A stretch of 64,000 nt of DNA. Source: Monodelphis domestica (lineage: Eukaryota; Chordata; Mammalia; Didelphimorphia; Didelphidae). Below, in pieces: positions 1 through 12,200 of the stretch; positions within the stretch are counted from its first letter, which is position 1; every line of letters begins with the position of its first letter. The notes beneath the pieces were generated by a model. The model was not told the DNA's origin. It did not search any database and was given only the letters and a program-made list of their open reading frames with translations. The stretch spans positions 34,299,351 to 34,363,350 of the forward strand of contig NC_077230.1 in NCBI RefSeq assembly GCF_027887165.1, written 5' to 3'. Both the position numbers and the translations under genes were made by a program.

Positions 1-560
1 CTAGTCAAGTTGACTGACCCTGGGTTTGGCCCCTTGGCCACAGTTCAGAAACAGGGCAACAGGAGCTGAGGTAAAGCCTGACAGAATCAAAATGCCTTTT
101 TTCAGGTTTCTCTTCCCTCAGTCCCTTCAATTGAGAAGTGTTGGGGGGAAATTTTCTGTCACAAGCAGGAAAAAGTGGGTAACCCTCAGGATAAAGTCTT
201 ATTCCACCTTCTCTCTTCAGCTTCTCCCCACTGAAAGACCAATTGCTCTTCTGAAGATAACCTTCTCTTCCTCAAGATTCCAACCTCCTGCTCCTGGCGC
301 CCCTTCCCCAATGAAGTGATCAGATCCACACACTCTTCAGCCTGGCACTTTTTGTTTAGTGCCTGCCTCTGTCACAAGATCTAATGTTGGGCATTTTAAG
401 TGAAAAATTCAATTATTTAGTTTTTTATTTAAAATTATTCATCTAGTGTGTCATAGAATGATTGAAAATATTTCTTTATTCTGAACTTATGCATTACATA
501 AAGTGAGCATGTCTCAAAGTAGAAAAGTGGTTTGTATATAGAATTAAGAATCTCTACCAT
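1..560. other. Unassigned left-edge sequence
   Basis: No gene or repeat family could be recognised. A 97-codon open frame (26-319, plus) has no recognisable domain, splice context or homology and is treated as chance. The first 350 bases are noticeably richer in G and C than the following AT-rich stretch. Confidence 0.3.
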
Positions 561-1193
561 ATGGAGCTAGAATTATTTTTATTGGTATATAATACATTCA
601 AAATGTTTCTTTCAAATTTATCCTGTTTCTATGGTTTATAAAAAGGTTAATTCTAGGCTTCCTTCTGTTATCTTTTATGGAGATCCTAGGTTTTTTTTTT
701 ATAAGAACCCAATATTTGATCAATTACCCCAAATCTATACCACTGAGTCTCCAATGTCTCTTAGACAGTACCATAATGTTTAGATGATCACTGCTTTATA
801 GTACAGTTTAAGATCTCGTACTGGTAGGCTCCCACCATTCACATTTTTCCCCCATTAGTCCCCTTGATATTCCTTTGTACTTCCAGATGAATTTTGTAAT
901 TATTTTTTCGAGTTCAATAAAATAGTTTTTTTGGTAGTTTTATTAATATGGTACTGAAAAAGTAAATTAATTTTTACGTAGGAAGTATCATTTTATTATG
1001 TTAATTCATCCTAGCCATGAGTCATTGTACTTTCCCAATTATTTAGATCTAGTTTTAATTGTGTGTTTTGTAATTGGGTTCATATAATTCCTGCTTGTCT
1101 TGGCAAGTAGATTGCTAAATATTTTATATTGTCTAGGGCAATTAAAATGAAATTTCTTTTTCTAAGTCTTGCTGCTGAATTGTTGTTGGAAAT
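560..1193 (-). mobile_element. Old L1 ORF2 fragment, antisense
   Basis: The plus strand reads as the reverse complement of L1 ORF2 downstream of the reverse transcriptase. It aligns by eye with 61,800-62,190 of the intact L1 in this window: the 'gtactggtaggctcccaccatt' area, the 'gttcatataattcctgcttgtcttggcaagtagatt' area and the 'tcttgctgctgaat' area occur in the same order. It is heavily diverged, with no reading frame left. Confidence 0.65.
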
Positions 1194-1480
1194 ATGGCTG
1201 GCAGAGGGTTTCTCCCACTCCCATCTTCTGTGCTAGTTTTGTTGATTTCAGAATCTTAGCAGTAGATAGAAAGCAAACAAGAACAGTTCTAACTTTCAGA
1301 AACTGGTTGGGCCTGTGTCTTTGGGCTGAATTGAGAAGAGGCACTAGGAATCAGGACTGGGAAGCCAACACTCCTCCCACCTCCAACACCAGGAAGGAAG
1401 TAACAACCAGGCAGGAATAAGGGCTAGTCACAAGACCCAACTGCAACTCCCAGTTGCCCCTTCCCCCACCAACTATCAGT
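1194..1480. other. Unassigned spacer between L1 pieces
   Basis: No gene is seen. Short overlapping frames exist on both strands (about 60-80 codons) without any family signature. It may be part of the L1 5' region or a separate insertion. Confidence 0.25.
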
Positions 1481-2645
1481 CTTGTTTCCTTTCCAAATAG
1501 CCTTCTTACCCTTCCCCCTAACTTTTTGATTTTAGTCAGTCTCTCTCTTTTCCCCTCCCTAATGTTACTCCCTTTCCAATGTCCTCCCCTCTTATTTATT
1601 CCCCTCTTACTATAGTGCCTTTTAAATGACCCCCCAACCTCTCCCTCTCTTGTGTAGCTCCCCTCCCCACATGCCCATTTATTATCCTTCTACTTCTCCA
1701 TAAGAAACAATACAATTCTCTGCCCCAATGGATCTGATTGTTCTCTCTCTGAGTCAATTTCAGTGTGTATAAGATTTAAGTATTACATGTTGCCAAACTC
1801 TTCCATTCTTCCATTGAATTGATCTTCTCCCCCTCCCCCATGAGCTTCTTTATGAAAAATATATTTACCCCATTTTATCTCTTTTCCAATTTCTCTTAGT
1901 ATTAACCTATGTTTACACCTAGTTTTTTAAATACATTTTGACATATCATCCTATACAGTTTGTCACTGTACCCTCTTTCTAGCTAACCTGATGAAAATAA
2001 CATTTTTTAAGTGTTATCAATATCTTTTCTTATAGAAATACAAATCATTTTTACCTCATTGGGTCCCTTAAAAAGTTTGGTTTTCTTTCTTTTTTCTTTC
2101 TTACCTTTTGGTGATTCTCTTGAGTTCTGTTTTGGGGTATGACATTTTCTGTATAAGTCAGGTCTTTCCTTTAGGAATGCTTGGAAGTCTTTTTAAAATT
2201 AAATTACCAAAATTTCCAGTGCATGACTATAATCAATATTGCTGGGTAGTTGATTCTTGGTTGTAGACCCAGTTTCTTCATATTCTGTAATATCATATTT
2301 TTTGCCTTGCAGTCCATCAGAGTGGATGCAGCCAGTTCCTGTGTTATCCTAACTGTGCATCCATGATATCTGAATGGTTTCTTTGTAGCATCTTTTCCTT
2401 AATCTGGAAGTTCTTGAACTTGGCTATAACATTCCTTGGTGTTGTCAATTAGCTATTAAATGCAGCAGGTGGTCTGTGGATTCTTTCAATCTCTACTTTA
2501 TCCTCTTGTTCAAGAATGCCTGAGCAGTTTTCTTGAATAATTTCCTGTAGAATGATATCCAGACTTTTTTCTTTGGTCATGATTTTCTGGTAGTCCAATG
2601 TTTCTTAAATTGTCTCTTCTGGATCTATTTTTTAGGTCTTTTTTT
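1480..2645 (-). mobile_element. Old L1 inter-ORF and ORF1 fragment, antisense
   Basis: The pyrimidine-rich block (about 1,500-1,860) and the following segment (2,100-2,640) match, in order, the antisense inter-ORF spacer and ORF1 region of the second old L1 at 5,880-6,960. Shared landmarks include 'ggttgtagaccc' versus 'ggttgcagtcc' and the 'ttctgga-ttggtta/ttgaacttggcta' stretch. It is broken throughout. Confidence 0.55.
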
Positions 2646-2670
2646 TCCAAGGATCCCTTTTTCTTCTGCA

Positions 2671-2780
2671 GAGAACTGGAATTAAAAAATGAAGAGATGG
2701 AATTGAAAAGAATAATAGAAGAAGAAGGTCAGAAATATAAAAAAGACCTCAAGGAAATTGATGAAAGTGTGAGAGTACAG

Positions 2781-2785
<5 letters not shown>
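2671..2785 (+). CDS. Candidate exon 7 of upstream PDZ-SAM copy 1 (tentative)
   Basis: A strong acceptor (pyrimidine run ending in ctgcag) precedes an open, highly charged helical segment containing LKRIIEEEGQKYKKDLKEID. This resembles LKILIEEDQGCRKDFQAIFE of exon 7 of the complete gene, with one extra codon in the middle and about two near the start. The frame entered at phase 2 is the open one, as in exon 7. It lies upstream of the copy 1 exon 8, as expected. Doubts: the donor is poor (aaagtgtgag, which would shift the phase), intron sequence on the left is not homologous, and charged coiled-coil sequence can look alike by chance. The exact 3' end is uncertain. Confidence 0.35.
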
Positions 2786-2842
<57 letters not shown>

Positions 2843-2846
2843 CTGT
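2777..2846. repeat. (TA)n tract inside a perfect inverted repeat
   Basis: A run of about 27 TA dinucleotides is flanked by acagttca on the left and tgaactgt on the right, so the whole 70 bases is self-complementary and could extrude as a cruciform. It sits exactly where homology to the downstream copy (32.95 kb) begins. Confidence 0.85.
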
Positions 2847-2857
2847 ATCTATGATTA

Positions 2858-5100
2858 AAAACCCAGTGTCTGGCTCAAATATTTTCCCTCTTCTTTGTGA
2901 ATAAAATCTAAATTCTGTGACTTCCAAACTGAAACCAGAGGGGTTCTACAATTAATATCCAGCGTACCTTGAAATAAATCTTATTATATATACATATATG
3001 CATATAAATCTCATATACTCACAGCTTAGCAAAGGACCAGACACATAAAAAGCATTTAATGAAGGTCATTTTTTTCTTTCTATATACACATGACAAGATG
3101 TATAAATATATACATACACACATTTATATATGTGTCTCTGTGTGTGTAACTTACATCTATATATACACCTCTATCAAAGAACAGGATACATTTTTATCAA
3201 AACTCTCCTAACATCATTCTAACTGCAAATGGTCTGGTCACTGTAATTTCCCAGTTCTTATGGCACTTTCACTAATTTTGTCTTTGAACATCTTTACTAG
3301 TCCATTCTACAAAATTATAATCTCCCTGGAGACAGAATCTGTCTTTTCCCTTTCATATACAATACTACACACAGAGAGTGGTTTCATTTTATAATATTAA
3401 GAAGGAAGACCTACAATGAAGTCCTCCTTCTAATGTCCAACCTGGATGTCTAAACCTCACCAAGTTGGTAACATCTTAGTGCTCTGGGAAACTCTCTGCA
3501 ACTAGAGAGCAATGGAAGTGACACTTTCCTTCAAAAAGTTAATTCTTCACTGGGAGATCTTTTTGCCTTTGAATTCTATCCCTAACTTCATCTACTATGT
3601 CTATTCCTATCCCCTTTCCCTTTCCCATCCCCATTTCGACCTCTATAAGAATGTCTATCCCTATCCCTAACTTCATGTTAATCCTTAAATCTATTTTGAT
3701 TATTATTCCCTGACAACCTATTCATGGAATTTGTGTATAAGTATTTTTCATGTATAGTATTAAGGGGTTAATTGGAGAGCAGAGAGGCCAGATAAGTGGC
3801 TAGCAGGTACAAATGAGTTATTTATGGAATAGTTATGAATGCTGGAGAAAAAAAGGATTGAATAATTTGAAATTAATAGAATTATTATGGTTGCACAAAT
3901 TTCAGACTAACAACTTGATAGAGAAACTTAAAAAATACGTGAACATATCTGAAGTAAATATCGGAAATCAGCCTGAGGAGACAGTAAAAGAAGATATAAC
4001 AACAGGGCAATTATTGGCCGCAGAGGATATCAGTTTAGGTAAGAGTTTGATTCTTGATTAGGCTGAAAGGAATCAATTAGTGTCAAGAAAAGAGGCAGCA
4101 GAGGTTATAATGTAAATATGGAATTTTAGCTGATAAACATTCTGTAGGTCTATTAACACAAATATTTTTAATTTTTTAATTGTACAATTTTAATTTTAAA
4201 TTAAAAATTTTTTTTAAATTAAAAATATTTAAATGTTACATGGAGAAACAATTTTTGACAAGTTTTTTTTTTTTTACCGTTTTAAAATTCAGATTTGCTA
4301 CTTACCCTCCTCCCGCTCCCAGACAAGATGATTAATAGGAGAGAGGAGGATATACCCATACTTTCATGTTATACATACTTCCATATTATTTCTGTCCATA
4401 GATGATAGAAGACACCTATCACTCTTACAATATAAATCTCATGAAGTTTATATTATAGGAGCAGATGTCAGGTTTTGATCTGTCCTTAGCTTCTAAAATT
4501 CTGTCTTTGGCTACAGACACTATTTTCTTCATGTTTTGTATTCTTATAAGTTTGACTTGGTTCTCTATATATTTGAGAAATGAGGCTTTAGTCAGATACT
4601 TTATATAACCCCCCCCATTGGTTGTTTCCTAGATTTGTTGTTTCCTTTCTCATTGGTTTTATTTCAGTAATATCTTTTAAATTTAATTAAATTAAAATAC
4701 TTTTTAAAATTAAGTAAACCATGATTTATATATTTGATTTTTTTTCACAAAACCAAATTTTTTTCTTATTTGTTAGTTCTATAGTTTTATTTCAATTTAT
4801 TCATATCTCCCTTGATTTTCAGGATTTCCAAATTGCCGTTTAATTATGGGCTTTTAATTTGTTCTTTTATAGTTTTTTTACTTGCCTAAGCAATTAATTG
4901 ATGTTCTGTTTCTCTATTTTATTAATATAAGCTATGAGATATGAATTTCCTTCTATGTAGTACTTAGTTACATCCCATAAATTTTGTTTGCATTCCATAA
5001 ATGTTGTTAATGAAATTGTTATTTGTTTCTATGATTTAATCTTTGATCCATTTGCTCTTTAGGAAAAGATTGTTTCTAATTCTAAAAATTAGTTTCTAAT
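2858..5100 (+). repeat. Left arm of diverged tandem segmental duplication (copy 1)
   Basis: From 'aaacccagtgtctggc' onward this segment is collinear with 32,945-36,450. Shared landmarks are the 'cagaggg(g)ttc' sequence, a TA-rich patch, the 'gaccag-acat' stretch, 'tggatgtctaaacctcacca/tggatgtctgaagctcacca', exon 8, 'agatgtcaggttttgatct' and an antisense L1. It carries indels throughout. The shared L1 shows that the L1 insertion predates the duplication. Confidence 0.85.
3906..4038 (+). CDS. Exon 8 of upstream PDZ-SAM gene copy 1
   Basis: The exon is bounded by a tttcag acceptor and a ttag/gtaag donor. It is open in the frame matching exon 8 of the complete gene and keeps its phases (0 in, 1 out). 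It aligns at both ends: N-terminal NNLIEKL...VNI and C-terminal EDITTGQLLAAEDISLG versus EDLSPGQLLAQGDFNSG. It is 133 nt against 211 nt. The 78-nt (26-codon) difference is a multiple of three and removes one of the two GQ-containing segments. The rest of copy 1 is missing: no counterparts of exons 9-12 were seen before the next promoter at 15.5 kb, and that interval is filled by L1s. The locus may therefore be a relic, or it may splice outside this window. Confidence 0.65.
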
Positions 5101-6970
5101 TTATTTTTAGTCTTCTGCATTTTGTGTCACTTTTCTAGCATTCTGGTCTGAAAAGTATGGATTTAATATTTCTGTTTCTATACATTTGGATGTGAGGCTT
5201 TTATGACCACTTATGTGGTTGATTTTTGTGAAAGTCACACATATTGCTGAGAAAAAGTGCTTTCCTTTCTATTTCCCTTCAGTTTTCTCCAGAGGTCTAT
5301 CATGTCTGGGTTTTCTAAAGTTCTCTTTACCTTCTTAACTTCTTTCTTGTTTATTTTCTGATTGGATTTATCTACTTTTGACAGGGGAACGTTGAGATAT
5401 TCCCCACTAGTAATATTTTTATTTTATTTTTCCTTCTGTAACTTCTTTAATTCTTCCTTTATGAATATGGATGCTATGCCATTTGATGCATAAATGTTTA
5501 ATAATGATATTGTTTTCATTATCTATCAAACCTTTTATCATTATGTACTTTCTTTCCTTATTTCCTTTGATCAGATCAGTCTTTGCTTTTGATTTGTCTG
5601 AAATCAGATTTGCTATCCTGGCTTTTATTACTTTATTTGAGGCATAGTATATGCTACTCGAGCCTCTTTTATTCTGTGTGTGTTGTCTCCATGTTTTAAA
5701 TGTGTTTCTTGTGGGCAGAATAATGTGGTGTTCTGGTTTTTTTAAACAACTCTGCTATCCTTTTCTGTTTCATGTGTAAATTCAGCCCATTCATAAATCC
5801 ACATAATCATTACTAATTGTGTTTTCATGCATCTTATTTTCCCCCTTTATTTTTCTCTTTCTCTCTTCTTAGCCTTTCCATGTTCATAGATGTTTTGTTA
5901 TTGACTATCACCTCCCCCAATTCAACCCTCCTTTTTTGTTCACCCTCAACCCCTTATTCTCTCTAACCTCCTACTTCCCTATAGGGTAAGATAAGTTTCT
6001 ACAGATGAATATGGCTGTTATTTCCTTTTTGAGCTAGTTCTGATGAGAGTAAGGTCCAATCAGAGTTAAAGCACATCTCCTCCACTGGATTTGCTGTTTA
6101 TGTGCCTGTTAAGGAGAAATAGTTTGCCTCCTTCTAGATCTCCTTTTCTCTCTTCTCCATTTATTCCTCTTTCCCATTCCCTCCCTTTTAATATCATCCC
6201 ATCTTATTTAGCTTCCTTTCTTTGATGCATACCCCTTTTATTGCTCCAATATTAAGTATTTTAGATACTTTAATCTTAAGTATTATTTTCAATATTAAGT
6301 ATTTTAGATTCTTAGCTTTAGCTTGCCTTTGAAATATTATAGATGTCTTAATTATTTCAATGATTATCTTGCCAGGTATGAATGAACTCAATTCAACTTT
6401 CGCAAAACTATCAAGTATTCTTCTTCTCTTGAGTTTTGAATTTAGTCATCAAATTTTGTTTTCAACTTTTTTGAATGAGAAAAGTCCAAATTTCTCTATT
6501 TCATTAAAGAGCAGTTGTTACCTTTTGGAAGTTTAATCTTGGTTTTACTCGGTGTATAATTCTAGGTTGCAGTCCTTTAAATCTTTGCTTTTCAGAATGT
6601 CATATTCTGTGCCTTCCAGTCCTTTCATGTAAAAACTGCTATGTCCTGGAGAATCCTGACTATGGCTCCTCAATATTTAAAATGTTTCCTTCTGGCAGCT
6701 TCTACTACTTTTTCTGTGGCCTGGGAGTTCTGGAATTTGGTTATAGTAGTACTGGGGTATTTTATTTTGGGTTCTCTTTCAGGAAGAGATTGGTGGATTC
6801 TCTCTATTTCTATTTCCCCCTCTTGTTTGAGGATATCGTAATATTCCCTGAGGACTTCTTAAAATATGGAATTCAGGATTTTCTATTGATCATGGTTTTC
6901 AGGTATTCTGATGATCTTCAGATGATTTCTCCTGGGTCTATTTTCTAGGCTGGTCATATTTACAATTCAA

Positions 6971-7096
6971 GTATTTCAGACTTTCTTCTATTTTTTTTTT
7001 AAATTTTGGATTTTGTTTCATTGTTTCTTGCTTGTATTTCAGACTTTCTTCTATTTTTTTTTTAAATTTTGGATTTTGTTTCATTGTTTCTTGCTT
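6971..7096. repeat. Perfect 63-bp tandem duplication
   Basis: Bases 6,971-7,033 and 7,034-7,096 are identical, including a run of ten T. The duplication lies inside the old antisense L1 and must be far younger than its host. Confidence 0.95.
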
Positions 7097-7199
7097 ATGG
7101 TTTCATTAACTTCTATCAGTCCAATTCTAATTTTAAGGAGTTTTCTTTCTTGAGTTTTTGGGTTTCCTTTTCCACTTGACAGTCTTTTCTTTAAAGGGT

Positions 7200-7292
7200 T
7201 GTTTCCTTCAGGTTTTGTTTTGTTTGTTTTGGTTTGGGGTTTGTTTTTTTGTTTTGTTTTGTTTGTTTGTTTGTTGTTGTTGTTGTTTTTTT
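7200..7292. repeat. T/G low-complexity tract
   Basis: Runs of TTTTG, TTTG and TTG, ending in a T run, lie inside the old antisense L1. Confidence 0.9.
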
Positions 7293-8193
7293 TTTGGTCT
7301 CTATTCCCATTTGATGGATTCAATTAATTAGGAAGTTTTTTTCTTCAATGATTTTTTTCCCCCAGCTGTTGAGTTTTTCAGTTAATTCCCTTATATTTTT
7401 TAACTTCTTACAGGGATTCTTTTTAAGATCTAAACTCCTTGCCCACTTTCTTTTCAGGCTTCACATGTTTCCTTTATAGCATTGTTGTCCTCTTCTGAGT
7501 CCATATATTGATCTTCCTTGTCACTAAAGTACATTTCCCAGGTCAGTTTTATCTTTTTTTACTTGTTTTTCCATTTTTTTCTTTCCTTTGTAACCATATT
7601 TATCTTTTGAGATCCTTCTCTGTTCCTGGAGTAAAAGGGTATATTGTTCTAAGATTACAGAGTACTCTTCTCTGGTATTTGGTGTAGGACTAGCTGCCCT
7701 TGTTCCTCGTGGTTTGTCTGTCATGGAGACAGCAGTACTGGCATGTTCTGGGGTGGTTGGCAACTGTTTCATTCAACTATATTTAGCATTATGACTTACC
7801 AGTTCCCCCATTGTTTTGTGGGTTAGTCTGGTCCCCACTATGCTGCTTCACTGCCCCTACCAAGTAGCCTGTGTGGAAAAGGCTCCCTGCTTTGATTTCT
7901 ACTGCCCCAGGCTTTCCCCCACCACATGTAAGTAAGTAAATTACTTCACTGTAGTTCTAGTTCCCCCTTCTTGCATCCCTGTAACCTCAAGATTCTTTTG
8001 CCATTTGGAAGTGGATAGTTCATTGTTAATTCTAGTTCCATCTTTACTCCTTTGGAGTCCCAAGGCTCTGATGTCACATGAGAGTTTGAAGGTTCCTTAC
8101 CTTCTCTACCTGTATAGAGTGACTCCAGCTGGGATCCAAGATCTGCCAGTACTATCAGATTGCTCTCTTCTCGTACCTACAGTGAGATGCTGC

Positions 8194-8514
8194 TTCCAAG
8201 TAAAGGAGAAAATCCTACAAGAAGCCAAGAAGAAGAGCTTCAGATATAAGGGGGCTCCCATAAGGATCACACACGACTTAGCGGCTAACACACTAAGAGA
8301 CCGCAAAGCATGGAACATGATATTTAGAAAGGCAAGAGAGCTGGGTCTCCAACCAAGAATCAACTACCCAGCAAAACTGACTATATACTTCCAGGGGAAA
8401 GTATGGGCATTCAACAAAATAGAAGATTTCCAAGCATTTGCTAAGAAAAGACCAGAGCTCTGTGGGAAAGTTCGATATCCAAGCACAGAAAGCAAGAGAA
8501 ACATGAAAAGGTAA
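8194..8514 (+). pseudogene. L1 ORF1 C-terminal part
   Basis: The frame reads as the RNA-binding/CTD end of L1 ORF1p, including VKEKILQEAKK, ITHDLAANTLRDRKAWN and the LGLQPRINYPAKLTIYF motif, and ends in a TAA-type stop after KRNMKR. The N-terminal coiled coil and most of the RRM are absent because the element is 5' truncated. The open frame extends leftward into unrelated older L1 sequence, so the real element begins near 8,181. Confidence 0.85.
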
Positions 8515-9202
8515 ATAGGAAAGAAAGAGAAAAGGAGATAAATCTTATCTTTTTCTTTAAGTCAAACTCTCTTCTATAAGGACTACATTTACATCAAATT
8601 ATATATATTAATATGTGGGGAAAATGTTTTGTGTAACTCATGAATTGTATCATCATAAGAGTAGTTAGAAGAAACATGCATAGGGAAAGATTGGGGCATT
8701 AAGAAGATTTGGGGAAAGTGGGGGCAAAGAAAGGAAAAGGGAGGGGGGAACCGTCGATAATACTAAGATTAACTTCAAGAAATGGGGGGAGGAATCAATA
8801 GAATAATCTTTCCCATATAAAGATACACGTGGGAAGGGGAGGGAAGAACTCTTATATGAGAAGGAGAGGAAGAGAGCATGAAGTGGAATTACTCAAACCT
8901 TACTTCTCAGTGAAATCAAACCTGAGAGGGAAGAAAATCTAGATCCAGTGGGATCCTGAATTCCTTCTTATCCATTAGGGCAAGAAAGAAAGGAAAATTA
9001 AGGAGGGGGAGGGGAGGGGGAGGGAGAGGGAGTACAAAAAGGGAGGGAAGGAGAGGGGGAAGGGGAAGGGAGCACAAAAAGGGAGGGGCTAGAAAGGGAA
9101 GCATCTCAAGGGAGGGGACTAGGGGGACTGACCTAAAGTAAATCACTTGTTCAAAAGGAGAAAGCTAAAGAAGAAAGGTCAGAACTAGGGGAAGATATCA
9201 AA

Positions 9203-12200
9203 ATGCCAGCGAATCCACAAATGACAATCATAACTTTGAATGTGAATGGGATGAACTCACCCATAAAACGTAGACAAATAGCAGATTGGATTAGAACCCC
9301 AAACCCTACCATTTGTTGTCTTCAAGAAACACATATGAGGTGGGTTGACACTCACAAGGTTAGAATTAAAGGTTGGAGTAAGACCTTTTGGGCTTCAACT
9401 GATAGAAAGAAGGCAGGAGTTGTAATCATGATATCTGACAAAGCCAAGGCACAAATAGACCTGGTCCAAAGGGATAGGGAAGGTAAATATATTCTGCTAA
9501 AAGGGAGTATAGACAATGAGGAAATATCACTAAACAACATGTATGCACCAAATGGTATCGCATCCAAATTTTTAATAGATAAACTAGGAGAATTGAAGGA
9601 GGAAATAGACAGTAAAACCATATTAGTGGGAGACTTGAACCAACCACTATCAAATTTAGTCAAATCAAACCAAAAAATAAACAAGAAAGAGGTAAAAGAG
9701 GTGAATGAAATCTTAGAAAAATTAGAGTTAATAGACATATGGAGAAAAATAAATAGGGACAAAAAAGAATACACCTTCTTTTCAGCACCACATGGCACAT
9801 TCACAAAAATAGATCATACACTAGGTCATAGAAACATGGCACTCAAATGCAGAAAAGCAGAAATAATAACTGCAGCCTTTTCAGATCACAAGGCAATTAA
9901 AATATTGATCGGCAAGGGTACATGGAGACCCAAATCAAAAATTAATTGGAAATTAAATAACATGATACTCCAAAATCGGATAGTTAGAGAAGAAATCATA
10001 GAAACAATTAACAATTTCGTTGAAGAAAATGAAAACGGCGAAACATCCTTTCAAACCTTATGTGATGCAGCCAAGGCAGTACTTAGAGGAAAATTCATAT
10101 CACTGAGTGCATATATTAACAAATTAGGGAGGACAGAGACCACGGAATTGGAAATGCAAATCAAAAAACTTGTGAATGAACAAATTAAAAACCCCCAGAA
10201 GAAAACCATACTAGAGATCCTAAAAATTAAGGGAGAAATTAATAAAATCGAAAGTGACAGAACTATTAAGCTAATAAACAAGAGTAGAAGCTGGTACTTT
10301 GAAAAAACAGACAAAATAGACAAAGTACTGGTTAATCTAATTAAAAAAAGGAAAGAAGAAAGGCAAATTAACAGCATCAAGGATGAAAAGGGGGATCTCA
10401 CCTCCAATGAAGAGGAAATTAAGGCAATCATTAAAAACTACTTTGCCCAACTATATGGTAATAAATACACCAACGTAGGTGATATGGATGAATATTTACA
10501 AAAATATAAATTGCCTAGACTAACAGAAGAAGAAATAGTTTTCTTAAATAATCCCATATCAGAAAAAGAAATCCAACAGGCCATCAAAGAACTTCCTAAG
10601 AAAAAATCCCCAGAGCCTGATGGATTCACCAGTGAATTCTATCAAACATTCAGAGAACAGTTAATCCCAATACTATACAAACTATTTGACATAATAAGCA
10701 AAGAGGGAGTTCTATGAAACTCCTTTTATGACACAAGCATGGTACTGATTCCAAAACCAGGCAGGCCAAAAACAGAGAAAGAAAATTATAGACCAATCTC
10801 CCTAATGAATATAGATGTAAAAATCTTAAATAGAATACTAGCAAAAAGACTCCAGCAAGTGACTAGAAGGGTCATCCACCATGATCAAGTAGGATTTATA
10901 CCAGGGATGCAGGGCTGGTTCAACATTAGGAAAACTATCCACATAATTGAACACATCAACAAGCAAACCAACAAGAACCACATGATTATCTCAATAGATG
11001 CAGAAAAAGCCTTTGATAAAATATAACACCCATTCCTACTAAAAACACTAGTAAGCATAGGAATAGAAGGGTCATTCCTAAAAATAATAAACAGTATATA
11101 TCTAAAACCATCAGCCAATATCATCTGCAATGGGGATAAACTAAATCCATTCCCATTAAGATCAGGAGTGAAACAAGAATGCCCATTATCACCTCTATTA
11201 TTTGACATTGTATTAGAAACACTAGCAGTAGCAATTAGAGAAGAAAAAGAAATTGAAGGCATCAAAATAGGCAAGGAGGAGACCAAGTTATCACTTTTTG
11301 CAGATGACATGATGGTCTACTTAAAGAATCCTAGAGATTCAACCAAAAAGCTGATTGAAATAATCAACAACTTTAGCAAAGTTGCAGGATACAAAATAAA
11401 CCCACATAAGTCATCAGCATTTCTATATAATTCCAACACAGCTCAGCAGCAAGAACTAGAAAGAGAAATCCCATTCAAAATTACCCTAGACAAAATAAAA
11501 TACTTAGGAATCTATCTCCCGAGACAAACACAGGATCTATATGAACACAACTACAAAACACTTTCCACACAACTAAAACTAGACTTGAACAATTGGAAAC
11601 ACATTAACTGCTCATGGGTAGGATGAGCCAATATAATAAAAATGACCACCCTACCCAAACTCATCTATCTATTTAGTGCCATACCCATGGAAATTCCAAA
11701 AAAAATTTTTTTACTGATTTAGAAAAAACCATAACAAAGTTCATTTGGAAGAACAAAAGATCAAGGATATCCAGGGAAATAATGAAAAAAAAAACACACA
11801 TATGATGGGGGCCTTGCAGTCCCTGACCTTAAACTATATTACAAAGCAGCAGTCATCAAAACAATTTGGTACTGGCTAAGAGACAGAAAGGAGGATCAGT
11901 GGAATAGAATGGGGGCAAGCAACCTCAGCAAGACAGTATATGACAAACCCAAAGATCCCAGCTTTTGGGACAAAAATCCACTATTTCATAAAAACTGCTG
12001 GGAAAATTGGAGGACAGTGTGGGAAAGATTAGGCTTAGATCAACACCTCACACCCTACACCAAGATAAATTCAAAATGGGTGAATGACTTGAACATAAAG
12101 AAACTATAAGAAAATTAGGTGAACACAGAATAGTATATATGTCAGACCTTTGGGAAGGGAAATACTTCAAAACCAAGCAAGAATTAGAAAGAGTTACAAA

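Larger units (their letters stand above)
4490..8180 (-). mobile_element. Old, nearly complete L1, antisense
   Basis: Read on the minus strand, the element runs from a probable 5' region and ORF1 (about 8,180-6,500), through the inter-ORF spacer (about 6,200-5,880), into the N-terminal half of ORF2 (5,880-4,500). The antisense 'taatataagctatgagatatgaatttcc' area matches 63,500 of the intact L1. The start of the same element is shared with the downstream copy at 35,010-36,480. Heavily mutated; no frame survives. Confidence 0.7.

Noticed and set aside
26-319. 97-codon plus-strand frame at the left edge
   Set aside because: No recognisable domain, neighbour or splice context; GC-richer local composition favours a chance frame.
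8005-8193. N-terminal extension of the 169-codon frame before L1 ORF1
   Set aside because: This part lies in older antisense L1 sequence; the join with ORF1 is accidental.
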